A DNA stretch of 6,172 nt from an uncultured Bacilli bacterium (GTDB lineage Bacteria; Bacillota_I; Bacilli_A; RF39; UBA660), in assembly GCA_947629195.1 (NCBI GenBank), contig CANRCS010000057.1, positions 1-6,172 of the forward strand, given 5' to 3'. The notes beneath the pieces are model-generated. The model was given only the letters and a program-made list of their open reading frames with translations, was not told the origin of the DNA and searched no databases. Position numbers and translations under genes: made by a program. This document shows, one piece after another, positions 1 through 6,172 of the stretch (its first letter is position 1; every line of letters begins with the position of its first letter).

Positions 1-2393
1 ACAATATTTACAATTCTATCTTTTATTATAATAATTTTAACTACTTCTTTATCTTGAATATGTTTTTGTACATTTTCTTCTTTTAGTGCAATCTCTTTTA
101 TTTCTTCTTCTGACATATCAGAATTTACTTTTATAGTTGCACGTACTTTTCCATTAACTTGTACTCCAATTTCTTTTTCATCATCAATAGTCATATCTTC
201 ATCATATTCTGGCCACTTACAGTTTACAATAGTTTTACCTAATTTGCACATTTCATTTAATTCTTCTGTAATATGTGGCGCAAAAGGATTTAATAATACA
301 AGTAATGTTTTATAATCTGCTTTAGTAATTTTATCTAATTTTTCTAATTCATTAGTTAAAATCATCAAACTAGAAACTGCAGTATTATATTTCATTGTTT
401 CTACATCATTAGTAACTTTTTTAATTGTCTTATGTATAAGTTTTTCTATATTTTTACTATACATAAAACCATCACTAACTTTATCTTTTAATCTATAAAC
501 TCTATCTAAGAATCTCTTACATCCTTTAAGTCCAAATTCGTTCCATGAAGCATCTTTTTCATAATCTCCAATGAATAATTCATAAACTCTAAGGGCATCT
601 GCTCCATATGCTTTAATCATGTCATCAGGATTTACTACATTACCCCTACTTTTGCTCATCTTTTCTCCATTTTCACCTAAAATCATACCGTGAGCAACAC
701 GTTTTTTAAATGGTTCTTTAAATGGTACTAATCCATTATCATATAAAAATCTATGCCAGAATCTAGCGTATAATAAATGCCTTGTAGCATGTTCCATACC
801 ACCGTTATAATAATCTACCATACCCCAATATTTCATGGCTTCTTCACTTGCAAATTCCTTGTTGTTATGTGGATCCATATATCTTAAATAATACCAAGAA
901 GAACCTGCCCAGTTAGGCATTGTATCTGTTTCTCTTTTTGCGTGATTTCCACACTTTGGACAAGTTGTATTAACCCAATCTTCAATATTAGCAAGTGGAC
1001 TTTCACCATTCTCTGTTGGTTCGTAAGATGTTACTTCAGGAAGTCTTACAGGTAGTTGTTCATAAGGTACTGGAACCCATCCACATTTTTCACAATATAC
1101 CATTGGTATTGGTTCTCCCCAAAATCTTTGTCTTGAAAAAATCCAATCTTGTAATCTATAATTTGTAGTTTTCTTACCTATTTTATTTTCTTCTAAATAT
1201 TCTAACATTTTTTTTATAGAATCTTTTTTATTAGTTAAACCATTTAATACTCCAGAATTAATCATTTCTCCATCGCCAGTATATGCTTCTTTTGTTATAT
1301 CTCCACCTTTAATTACTGGAATAATTTCAATACCAAATTTTTTAGCAAATTCATAATCTCTTGTATCATGAGCAGGAACAGCCATTATCGCACCAGTTCC
1401 ATAATTCATTAATACATAATCGCTAGTCCATATTTCTATTCTTTCATTATTTACAGGATTTATTGCATATAATCCTTCTAATTTAACTCCTGTTTTTTCT
1501 TTAGTTGCATCTGTTCTTTCAATTTCACTTTTTTTACTAGCTTCTTCCCTATATCTTATTACATCATTATAATTAGTAATTCTATCTTTATATTTTTCTA
1601 TTATACTATGTTCTGGAGAAACTACCATAAAAGTTACCCCATATAAAGTATCAGGTCTAGTAGTAAATACATTTAAAATATCATCAGTATTTTCAATTTT
1701 AAAATTTACTTCTGCTCCTTCACTTTTTCCAATCCAATTTATTTGTGCAGTTTTAATTCTATCAAGGAAATCAGTATCTTTTAAGCCATCTAGTAATTTA
1801 TCTGCATAATCACTCATTCTTAAAATCCATTGTTCTTTTTCTTTTTTAGTAACAGGATTACCACATCTTTCACATACTCCACCTTCTGCTTCTTCATTTG
1901 ATAATCCAATTTTACAATTAGGACACCAATTAATTTCTTTTTTAGCTTTATATGCCATACCTTTTTCATAGAATTTTAAAAATTGCCATTGTGTCCATTT
2001 ATAATAATCTTCATCTGTTGTAGAAAATTCTCTTGACCAATCAAAAGATAATCCTAAATCTTTGATTTGTCCTTTAAATACTTTAATATTTTCTTTAACA
2101 GCTATTTTTGGATGAACCTTATTTTTAATTGCATATTGTTCTGCAGGAAGTCCAAATGCATCCCATCCCATTGGAAATAAAGCATTATATCCTTGTAATC
2201 TTTTCATCCTACTCATTGCATCTAATGCAGTATAACTTCTAACATGTCCAACATGAAGTCCTGCACCTGATGGATAAGGAAATTCTACTAAAATATAATA
2301 TTTTGGTTTGTCTGAACCATTTTTAGTTAAAAAACAATAATTTTCTTCCCAATATTTTTGCCATTTTTTTTCTATTTCACTATAATTATACAT
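1..2393 (-). CDS. leuS: Leucyl-tRNA synthetase (class I aaRS), 3' end cut by window edge
   Basis: Charges tRNA-Leu with leucine using ATP, in the cytoplasm, and hydrolyses wrongly attached amino acids. Visible in order: the HIGH-type motif HVGH at residues 47-50 after FPYPSGAGL; a first zinc-ribbon-like set C157/C160/C174/C177; the CP1 editing domain with TTRPDT at 244-249 and the GTGAIMAVPAHDTRD block, whose Asp-containing HDTRD is at 342-346, so editing looks intact; a second Cys set C434/C437 and C478/C481; and KMSKS at 578-582 within GEKMSKSRGN. The anticodon-binding and C-terminal domains follow. The reading frame stays open to the window edge for 797 codons and ends in KDRIVNIV, which resembles the extreme C-terminus of Bacillus-type LeuS (about 804 residues), so only a few residues are missing. 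The ATG start overlaps the stop of the upstream membrane gene by 8 bases, and AAAGGA lies 10 bases before it (2404-2409). This suggests translational coupling. Expression is expected to follow the upstream leucine T-box. Identification is secure. Confidence 0.97.
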   Translation of the reverse strand, partial: MYNYSEIEKKWQKYWEENYCFLTKNGSDKPKYYILVEFPYPSGAGLHVGHVRSYTALDAMSRMKRLQGYNALFPMGWDAFGLPAEQYAIKNKVHPKIAVKENIKVFKGQIKDLGLSFDWSREFSTTDEDYYKWTQWQFLKFYEKGMAYKAKKEINWCPNCKIGLSNEEAEGGVCERCGNPVTKKEKEQWILRMSDYADKLLDGLKDTDFLDRIKTAQINWIGKSEGAEVNFKIENTDDILNVFTTRPDTLYGVTFMVVSPEHSIIEKYKDRITNYNDVIRYREEASKKSEIERTDATKEKTGVKLEGLYAINPVNNERIEIWTSDYVLMNYGTGAIMAVPAHDTRDYEFAKKFGIEIIPVIKGGDITKEAYTGDGEMINSGVLNGLTNKKDSIKKMLEYLEENKIGKKTTNYRLQDWIFSRQRFWGEPIPMVYCEKCGWVPVPYEQLPVRLPEVTSYEPTENGESPLANIEDWVNTTCPKCGNHAKRETDTMPNWAGSSWYYLRYMDPHNNKEFASEEAMKYWGMVDYYNGGMEHATRHLLYARFWHRFLYDNGLVPFKEPFKKRVAHGMILGENGEKMSKSRGNVVNPDDMIKAYGADALRVYELFIGDYEKDASWNEFGLKGCKRFLDRVYRLKDKVSDGFMYSKNIEKLIHKTIKKVTNDVETMKYNTAVSSLMILTNELEKLDKITKADYKTLLVLLNPFAPHITEELNEMCKLGKTIVNCKWPEYDEDMTIDDEKEIGVQVNGKVRATIKVNSDMSEEEIKEIALKEENVQKHIQDKEVVKIIIIKDRIVNI

Positions 2394-2745
2394 TTTTTAC
2401 ATATCCTTTCTTTACATAATAATTTCCAATTAATGAATAAGTCAATAAAATAAGTGGTATTAAAATTACAGGAGCTACAAGCAACTGATAAAATATTCTA
2501 TCAAATATTCCAATTATTACTACGGTAAGTCCCATAATAATACTATTACAAAAATAAATTAGTAATAAAAATTTTTTATAATTTATTTTTTTCATATTTA
2601 AATTATACTTGCTAATTAAATAATTTTCTTCCATTTTTAATTTTTTTGGATTAAATTTTTTATTTTTCTTTCTTGTTACAACAAATATAATATAAAATAA
2701 ATAAGCAATACTAAAAGTTACTAAAAATAAAATTAAATTTCCCAT
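2386..2745 (-). CDS. Small membrane protein of unknown function, first gene of the T-box leuS operon
   Basis: I do not recognise this 119-residue protein. It shows three hydrophobic segments. The first is at about residues 3-23 (LILFLVTFSIAYLFYIIFVV) and is followed by a basic stretch (TRKKNKKFNPKKLK). A Lys/Tyr/Asn-rich hydrophilic loop covers about 24-57. Two closely spaced segments follow at about 58-80 and 86-108, and the tail is short and basic (YYVKKGYVKNV). The basic loop suggests, by the positive-inside rule, that residues 24-57 are cytoplasmic. There are no obvious catalytic motifs or paired cysteines. The start chosen is the ATG with GGAGGT just upstream. The frame can be extended by 21 codons, but those lie inside the T-box and terminator and would not be a sensible start. 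The gene ends 8 bases inside leuS, so it is co-transcribed and probably translationally coupled with leuS and under the same tRNA-Leu control. A leucine-related role is possible, but it could be a passenger. At three segments it is too small for a typical transporter on its own. Confidence 0.8.
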   Translation of the reverse strand: MGNLILFLVTFSIAYLFYIIFVVTRKKNKKFNPKKLKMEENYLISKYNLNMKKINYKKFLLLIYFCNSIIMGLTVVIIGIFDRIFYQLLVAPVILIPLILLTYSLIGNYYVKKGYVKNV

Positions 2746-2748
2746 ATT

Positions 2749-2754
2749 ACCTCC
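2749..2754 (-). promoter_or_regulatory. Ribosome binding site that fixes the membrane-protein start
   Basis: GGAGGT lies three bases before the ATG at 2745 and just after the T-box terminator U-run. It supports the 119-residue start over the longer in-frame reading through the riboswitch. The terminator, not this site, appears to be the regulated step, since the site lies outside the hairpin. Confidence 0.8.
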
Positions 2755-2756
2755 AT

Positions 2757-2796
2757 TTAAGAAAATAAACTCTATCCTATATAAGGACGAGTTTAC
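2757..2796 (-). terminator. T-box intrinsic terminator (attenuator)
   Basis: UAAACUC (2795-2789) pairs perfectly with GAGUUUA (2772-2766). An inner UCCU/AGGA helix caps it, and UUUUCUU follows. The 5' arm contains the CUCGUCCUU strand that the antiterminator also needs, so the two structures exclude each other. This marks the riboswitch as a transcription-attenuation type. Confidence 0.88.
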
Positions 2797-2960
2797 TCGC
2801 GGTACCACCTTAATTCACAAATTGATGTGCACTTTATCTCTTAACGTGAGAATCCGGTATTACTACACTAGAAAAACAAGTTCATAAAATAAATTTTATT
2901 AGTTTTCACCAACCACTAACTCTCTATTAAAAATCCATTTTATTACTACTTTTTTCTTTC
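2757..2960 (-). ncRNA. T-box riboswitch, leucine-type, upstream of the membrane gene and leuS
   Basis: The leader senses the charging state of tRNA-Leu. The diagnostic T-box sequence AAGGTGGTACCGCGAG lies at 2811-2796. Its UGGU bulge (2807-2804) is complementary to an ACCA 3' end, matching the A discriminator base of tRNA-Leu. Stem I can be drawn directly. The base helix AGAAAAA (2957-2951) pairs with UUUUUCU (2876-2870). AUAAAAU (2943-2937) pairs with AUUUUAU (2890-2884). Between these helices lies an internal loop with AGUAGUA on the 5' side and GAA-CUU-G on the 3' side, so the specifier is CUU (Leu) at 2880-2878. Higher up are the AGAGAG motif (2925-2920), a UUAGU/ACUAA helix and the GGUUGGUG apical segment. 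The antiterminator pairs AAGG with CCUU and CGAG with CUCG, and its 3' strand is shared with the terminator. Uncharged tRNA should therefore allow transcription into the two genes. The T-box call is secure; the exact specifier register is slightly less so. Confidence 0.95.
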
Positions 2961-2980
2961 GTTTTCATTAATATAGATAT

Positions 2981-3009
2981 AGTATATAAAAACTGTTAAT
3001 CTTTTTCAA
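2981..3009 (-). promoter_or_regulatory. Sigma-A-type promoter for the T-box / leuS operon
   Basis: The -35 box TTGAAA (3009-3004), a 17-base spacer and the -10 box TATACT (2986-2981) give near-consensus spacing and sequence. Transcription would begin around 2975, about 15 bases before the drawn T-box stem I. The -35 box lies only 19 bases past the smc stop codon, so the smc-leuS gap is almost entirely promoter plus riboswitch. Confidence 0.75.
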
Positions 3010-3028
3010 GTTATTTTTTAAAATTTAT

Positions 3029-5968
3029 TTACTCTTTTATATCTTCTAGTTTAACACTTACAAGTTTACTAATTCCAGATTCTTGCATAGTAATTCCATA
3101 CAGGTAATCAACATATTCCATAGTTTTCTTCTTATGAGTAATAATAATAAATTGTGTTTTATCTTTAAGTTTAGATATATATTTACCAAATAATTCAACA
3201 TTTGCTTCATCAAGTGCAGCTTCTACTTCATCTAATATTGAAAATGGTACAGTTTTAACTTTAAGTATAGCAAATAATAAACTTATTGCAGTTAATGTTT
3301 TTTCACCACCTGATAATAGTGATATATGTGATAGTTTTTTACCTTTAGGACATGCGATTATATCTATACCAGTTTCTAAAATATTATTTGGAGATGTAAG
3401 TGCAAGTTTGGCATCTCCTCCACCAAATAATTCTTTAAACACTTTTGAAAATTCAGTTTGAATACGTTCGAATGTTTCCATGAATTTTTCTTTCATAACG
3501 TCATCCATTTCGTTTATAATTTCAAGTAGTGTATTTTCTGCATTGAATAAATCTTGTTTTTGATTAGTCAAAAATTCATATCTTTGATTTATTCTATCAT
3601 ATTCTTCTATCGCTCCTACATTTACTATACCTAACGATTTAATTGATGACTTAAGAGAATTTACCTTTAATCTTGCTTCTTCATCATCTATTTCTAATTT
3701 ATATTTTTCTTTCGCACTTTCATAAGTCATAGAATATTCTTCATTTAAAGTATTAAGTAAATTATCTAATCTCATGTCATCTTTATTGACACTAATTTCT
3801 AACTCTTTTAGTTCTTTTTGAATTTTATTACTATTAGAATTACTTCTTTTTATAGAGTTTTCAATTTCATTTATAAGTTCAGATAAATCTTTCTTTTTAC
3901 TAGATAAAAATTCTTGTTTTTGAATTAACTCATCTTTCTTTTTTAACTCTTGATAGTATTCATCCATTATTTTTTTATGTTCTAAATCAATATCATTATT
4001 AAATGATTTTAACTCACTTTCAATACTATCCTTTTCTCTTGTTTTTTCACTTAAAGTTATATTCTTATTTTTTATTATTTCATCTATTTCTATTTTTTGT
4101 TTAATATAATTATAATTTTTTTCTTCATTTTCTTTAAAATAATAATCTAATTCATTTATTTTTTCTTCTATACCTTTTATTTCATCGATAGTTTTATATA
4201 ATTTTTTATTTAAAGTTTCCAACTCATATTTTTGAGTTATTATATTACTCTTACTATTTTTAAATTTACCACCTGTTAGAGAACCACCTACATTTACTTG
4301 TTGTCCATCTAATGTTACTATTTTATATTTATGATTTATAAGTTTACTAATTTCATTTGCGCTATCTATGTCATTTGAAATAATAACATTTCCAAGTTGA
4401 TTTAAGATTACATTACTATATTTTTTATCATATTTAACTAGATTAGATGCTATATCGATAAATCCATCCAAATTATATAATATATTCATAACTTCAGTAT
4501 CTATATAACGTGGTTTTACTACATCTAAAGGATAAAATGTTGCTTTACCATATTCATTATTTTTAAGATATTTAATTGCTTCTTTTGCGTCTTCACTTGT
4601 ACTTGTAATTATATATTCTTTTGATGATGCTAATGCAATATCAATTGCAGTTGAATATATTTCTTCTATTTCAATAACTTTGCCTATAATACTATGTATC
4701 CCATTAAGTGATGGATTATTAAGTACGCTTTTTACTCCATAAGATAATGTAGAGTCATTTTCAATTGATGTTTCTAACATTTGAATTTTATATTTAAGTT
4801 CTGCTTCATATTTATTTTTATTTGATAATTCATTTATATTAATATTTCTTTCTTGTTTTAATTTATTAATATTATTATTATTTATTTCTATATTTTCATT
4901 TATATCTTTTAATCTATCATTTAAAGTATTTATTTCATTGGTAATTGAATCAATTAAATTTTGAGTTTTAAGTAAATCTTCTTGTAATTTTATAATTTTA
5001 TTTTGTTCTTCATCACTATCTTTTTTATTTTTTTCACGTTCTAAAATAAGGTTTTTTTCACCATTAAGTTTTTCTACATTACTACTAACTCTAATTAATT
5101 CTTGGCTTGTTTCATATATATTTCTATCTATTTCATTTAGTTCTATTTTTTTACTAGTTAAGGTAACATCTTCTGTATTAGAATTTGTTAATATATTATT
5201 TAACTCTTCATTTAGAGTTGTTATTTTATTTTTATTGTTTTGATAATCATAATTTATTTTATCTATATCGTGAGTAATTAAAGCAATTTCAATATTTTCT
5301 AATTGTTTTTTATTACTAATATATACGAGTGCATTTTCTTTTTGCTCTCTTAAAGGTTCTATTTGTAATTCTAATTCACTAATTATATCATTTACTCTCG
5401 ATAAATTATCATGTGTTCTTTCTAATTTTCTAATTGCTTCTTCTTTTCTTTTTTTATACTTTAATACACTTGCTGCACTTTCAAATATTACTCTTCTATC
5501 TTCTGGCTTATTACTAAGTATTTCTTGAACTTGTCCTTGACTTATGATATTAAAAGAATCTTTTTCTATCCCACTATCCATTAATAAGTCTGTAATATCT
5601 TTAAGTCTACATTTTGTATTATTAATGAAATATTCATTTTCACCATCTTTATATAAAATTCTTTTGATTGATACTTCGGAATAGTCTATTGGAAGATGTC
5701 TATCTTCATTATCAAAAATTAAATTTACAGATGCATAGTTCGCACTTTTTCTTTTAGATGTTCCAGAGAAAATTATATCACTCATGGAGTTTTCTCCACG
5801 TAAGCTTTTAATTGATTGTTCTCCAAGTACCCATCTTACTGCATCAACTATATTACTTTTACCACTTCCATTAGGTCCTACTATACCTGTTATTCCTTTT
5901 GATAAATCTATATTTATTTCATCTGCAAATGATTTAAATCCTACTGTCTTTATTTTCTTTAAGTACAT
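3029..5968 (-). CDS. smc: Chromosome partition protein SMC (condensin ATPase), short-armed form
   Basis: This is the core ATPase of the bacterial SMC-ScpAB complex, which loops, organises and helps segregate the chromosome. The 979 residues read in order as follows. The N-terminal head opens with MYLKKIKTVGFKSFADE and has Walker A GPNGSGKS at 31-38 and Q-loop SQGQV at 143-147. A first coiled-coil arm covers about 170-404. The hinge covers about 408-570 and ends in the Gly-rich VGGSLTGG. The second arm runs from about 575 to 825. The C-terminal head has signature LSGGE at 885-889, Walker B SILDE with catalytic D913-E914, D-loop ALDEAN and switch His945. All ATPase motifs are intact. The usual length in Bacillota is about 1,180 residues, and the shortfall is in the two arms, not in the heads or hinge. 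A GTG start three codons upstream is possible (982 residues). I prefer the ATG because family members begin with M-[FY]-L-K and the ribosome binding site fits it better. The gene has its own promoter and sits without the common partners rnc or ftsY within the window. Confidence 0.97.
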   Translation of the reverse strand: MYLKKIKTVGFKSFADEINIDLSKGITGIVGPNGSGKSNIVDAVRWVLGEQSIKSLRGENSMSDIIFSGTSKRKSANYASVNLIFDNEDRHLPIDYSEVSIKRILYKDGENEYFINNTKCRLKDITDLLMDSGIEKDSFNIISQGQVQEILSNKPEDRRVIFESAASVLKYKKRKEEAIRKLERTHDNLSRVNDIISELELQIEPLREQKENALVYISNKKQLENIEIALITHDIDKINYDYQNNKNKITTLNEELNNILTNSNTEDVTLTSKKIELNEIDRNIYETSQELIRVSSNVEKLNGEKNLILEREKNKKDSDEEQNKIIKLQEDLLKTQNLIDSITNEINTLNDRLKDINENIEINNNNINKLKQERNININELSNKNKYEAELKYKIQMLETSIENDSTLSYGVKSVLNNPSLNGIHSIIGKVIEIEEIYSTAIDIALASSKEYIITSTSEDAKEAIKYLKNNEYGKATFYPLDVVKPRYIDTEVMNILYNLDGFIDIASNLVKYDKKYSNVILNQLGNVIISNDIDSANEISKLINHKYKIVTLDGQQVNVGGSLTGGKFKNSKSNIITQKYELETLNKKLYKTIDEIKGIEEKINELDYYFKENEEKNYNYIKQKIEIDEIIKNKNITLSEKTREKDSIESELKSFNNDIDLEHKKIMDEYYQELKKKDELIQKQEFLSSKKKDLSELINEIENSIKRSNSNSNKIQKELKELEISVNKDDMRLDNLLNTLNEEYSMTYESAKEKYKLEIDDEEARLKVNSLKSSIKSLGIVNVGAIEEYDRINQRYEFLTNQKQDLFNAENTLLEIINEMDDVMKEKFMETFERIQTEFSKVFKELFGGGDAKLALTSPNNILETGIDIIACPKGKKLSHISLLSGGEKTLTAISLLFAILKVKTVPFSILDEVEAALDEANVELFGKYISKLKDKTQFIIITHKKKTMEYVDYLYGITMQESGISKLVSVKLEDIKE

Positions 5969-5972
5969 GCAT

Positions 5973-5982
5973 CTCACATCCT
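5973..5982 (-). promoter_or_regulatory. Ribosome binding site of smc
   Basis: AGGATGTGAG matches the anti-Shine-Dalgarno target AGGAGGTGAT at most positions and ends four bases before the ATG at 5968. For the alternative GTG (5977-5975) the AGGA core would be only two bases away, and the start would sit inside the site itself. This favours the ATG. Confidence 0.6.
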
Positions 5983-5997
5983 AAGTCTCATGAAACA

Positions 5998-6027
5998 ATT
6001 ATACAATAAAAGACTATTTTTGTTCAA
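5998..6027 (-). promoter_or_regulatory. Promoter of smc
   Basis: A consensus -10 box TATAAT (6003-5998) stands 18 bases from a -35 box TTGAAC (6027-6022). The predicted start near 5991 gives a very short leader of about 23 bases before the smc ATG. The promoter begins just after the U-run of the preceding terminator, so smc is probably an independent unit. Confidence 0.72.
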
Positions 6028-6030
6028 GAA

Positions 6031-6066
6031 TAAAAGAAAAATTGAGAGAAAATTAATCTCTCAATT
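6031..6066 (-). terminator. Intrinsic terminator after the surface-protein gene
   Basis: A perfect 10-base-pair inverted repeat, AATTGAGAGA (6066-6057) and TCTCTCAATT (6049-6040), with a 7-base loop is followed on the minus strand by TTTTCTTTT. The stem begins inside the TAA stop codon of the upstream gene. The plus-strand side lacks a U-run, so it acts in the minus direction only. Confidence 0.92.
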
Positions 6067-6172
6067 AAACATTAGGAAATCTATTATTTTTTCTAGTATA
6101 GATTAAAATTGATATACCAGAAATTAATATTATGAATAATGTTATTAATGGAATATTTATTCCTGTTTGTGG
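6065..6172 (-). CDS. C-terminal end of an LPXTG-type cell-wall-anchored surface protein (partial)
   Basis: Only the last 35 residues and the stop are in the window. They read PQTG, then about 20 hydrophobic residues (INIPLITLFIILISGISILI), then YTRKNNRFPNV and TAA. This order of (L)PQTG, membrane-spanning segment and short basic tail is the classic sortase sorting signal. Sortase A cuts between T and G and attaches the protein to the peptidoglycan cross-bridge. The leading Leu codon would lie just beyond the window edge, so LPQTG is inferred. The tail after the Arg-Lys is slightly longer than usual. Nothing can be said about the function of the main body (adhesin, enzyme or other). A strong terminator follows the stop codon immediately, so this gene is the last of its transcript. 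Confidence 0.85.
   Translation of the reverse strand, partial: PQTGINIPLITLFIILISGISILIYTRKNNRFPNV

Noticed and set aside
2746..2808. 21-codon N-terminal extension of the membrane protein beginning MVPRVNSS
   Set aside because: These codons are the T-box sequence and its terminator read as protein. The ATG with GGAGGT at 2745 is the real start.
2877..2879. UUG as the T-box specifier, one base out of register
   Set aside because: It also encodes Leu, but the GAA before and the purine after the triplet, plus the helix boundaries, fit CUU better.
3010..3028. Possible terminator directly after smc
   Set aside because: The stretch is A/T runs with no stem containing G-C pairs, so no convincing hairpin can be drawn.
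5969..5977. GTG start for smc giving a 982-residue protein
   Set aside because: The GTG is embedded in the ribosome binding site and the added residues do not match the family's N-terminus, whereas MYLKKIKTVGFKSF at the ATG does. It cannot be fully excluded.
5784..5984. Plus-strand open frame of 66 codons
   Set aside because: It lies almost entirely antisense to the conserved head domain of smc (Walker A region), has no ribosome binding site of note and shows no family resemblance, so it is a shadow.
1..6172. Defence system, CRISPR array, insertion sequence, prophage or other novel multigene system
   Set aside because: No direct-repeat arrays, transposase motifs or terminal inverted repeats were seen. 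The window is explained by housekeeping genes, one riboswitch, one small unknown gene and a surface-protein tail.

Overview
The window is very AT-rich and compact, and every gene in it reads on the minus strand. It looks like a low-GC Gram-positive bacterium (Bacillota or a close relative). Supporting signs are a T-box leader, a Bacillus-type leucyl-tRNA synthetase of about 800 residues, strong GGAGG-type ribosome binding sites, sigma-A-like promoters and an LPXTG-type wall-sorting tail. Trp is encoded by TGG and no in-frame TGA interrupts the genes, so the code behaves as standard, not as in Mycoplasma. The SMC protein nevertheless has the short length I recall for mycoplasmas. My best guess is a wall-bearing, AT-rich Bacilli lineage near the Mollicutes branch; this is inference, not something the sequence proves.

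Layout in transcription order (high to low coordinates): (1) 6172-6065, the last 35 codons of a sortase-anchored surface protein, ending in a strong intrinsic terminator. (2) A promoter at 6027-5998 drives smc (5968-3029), the ATPase of the chromosome condensin. (3) About 20 bases after the smc stop, a second promoter (3009-2981) starts a leader that folds as a leucine-type T-box riboswitch, with a specifier loop carrying CUU, a UGGU acceptor-binding bulge and a competing terminator. (4) The T-box controls a two-gene unit: an unrecognised 119-residue membrane protein (2745-2386), then leuS (2393 to the window start), whose start codon overlaps the stop of the membrane gene. Only the last few residues of LeuS lie outside the window.

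How it works together: uncharged tRNA-Leu should stabilise the antiterminator and switch on both the membrane protein and leucyl-tRNA synthetase, so the membrane protein is predicted to be induced by leucine starvation. smc and the surface protein are separate units. I see no mobile element, CRISPR array, tRNA or rRNA gene. The least ordinary features are the unknown membrane gene inside a T-box leuS operon and the roughly 980-residue SMC with shortened arms beside a cell-wall sorting signal.
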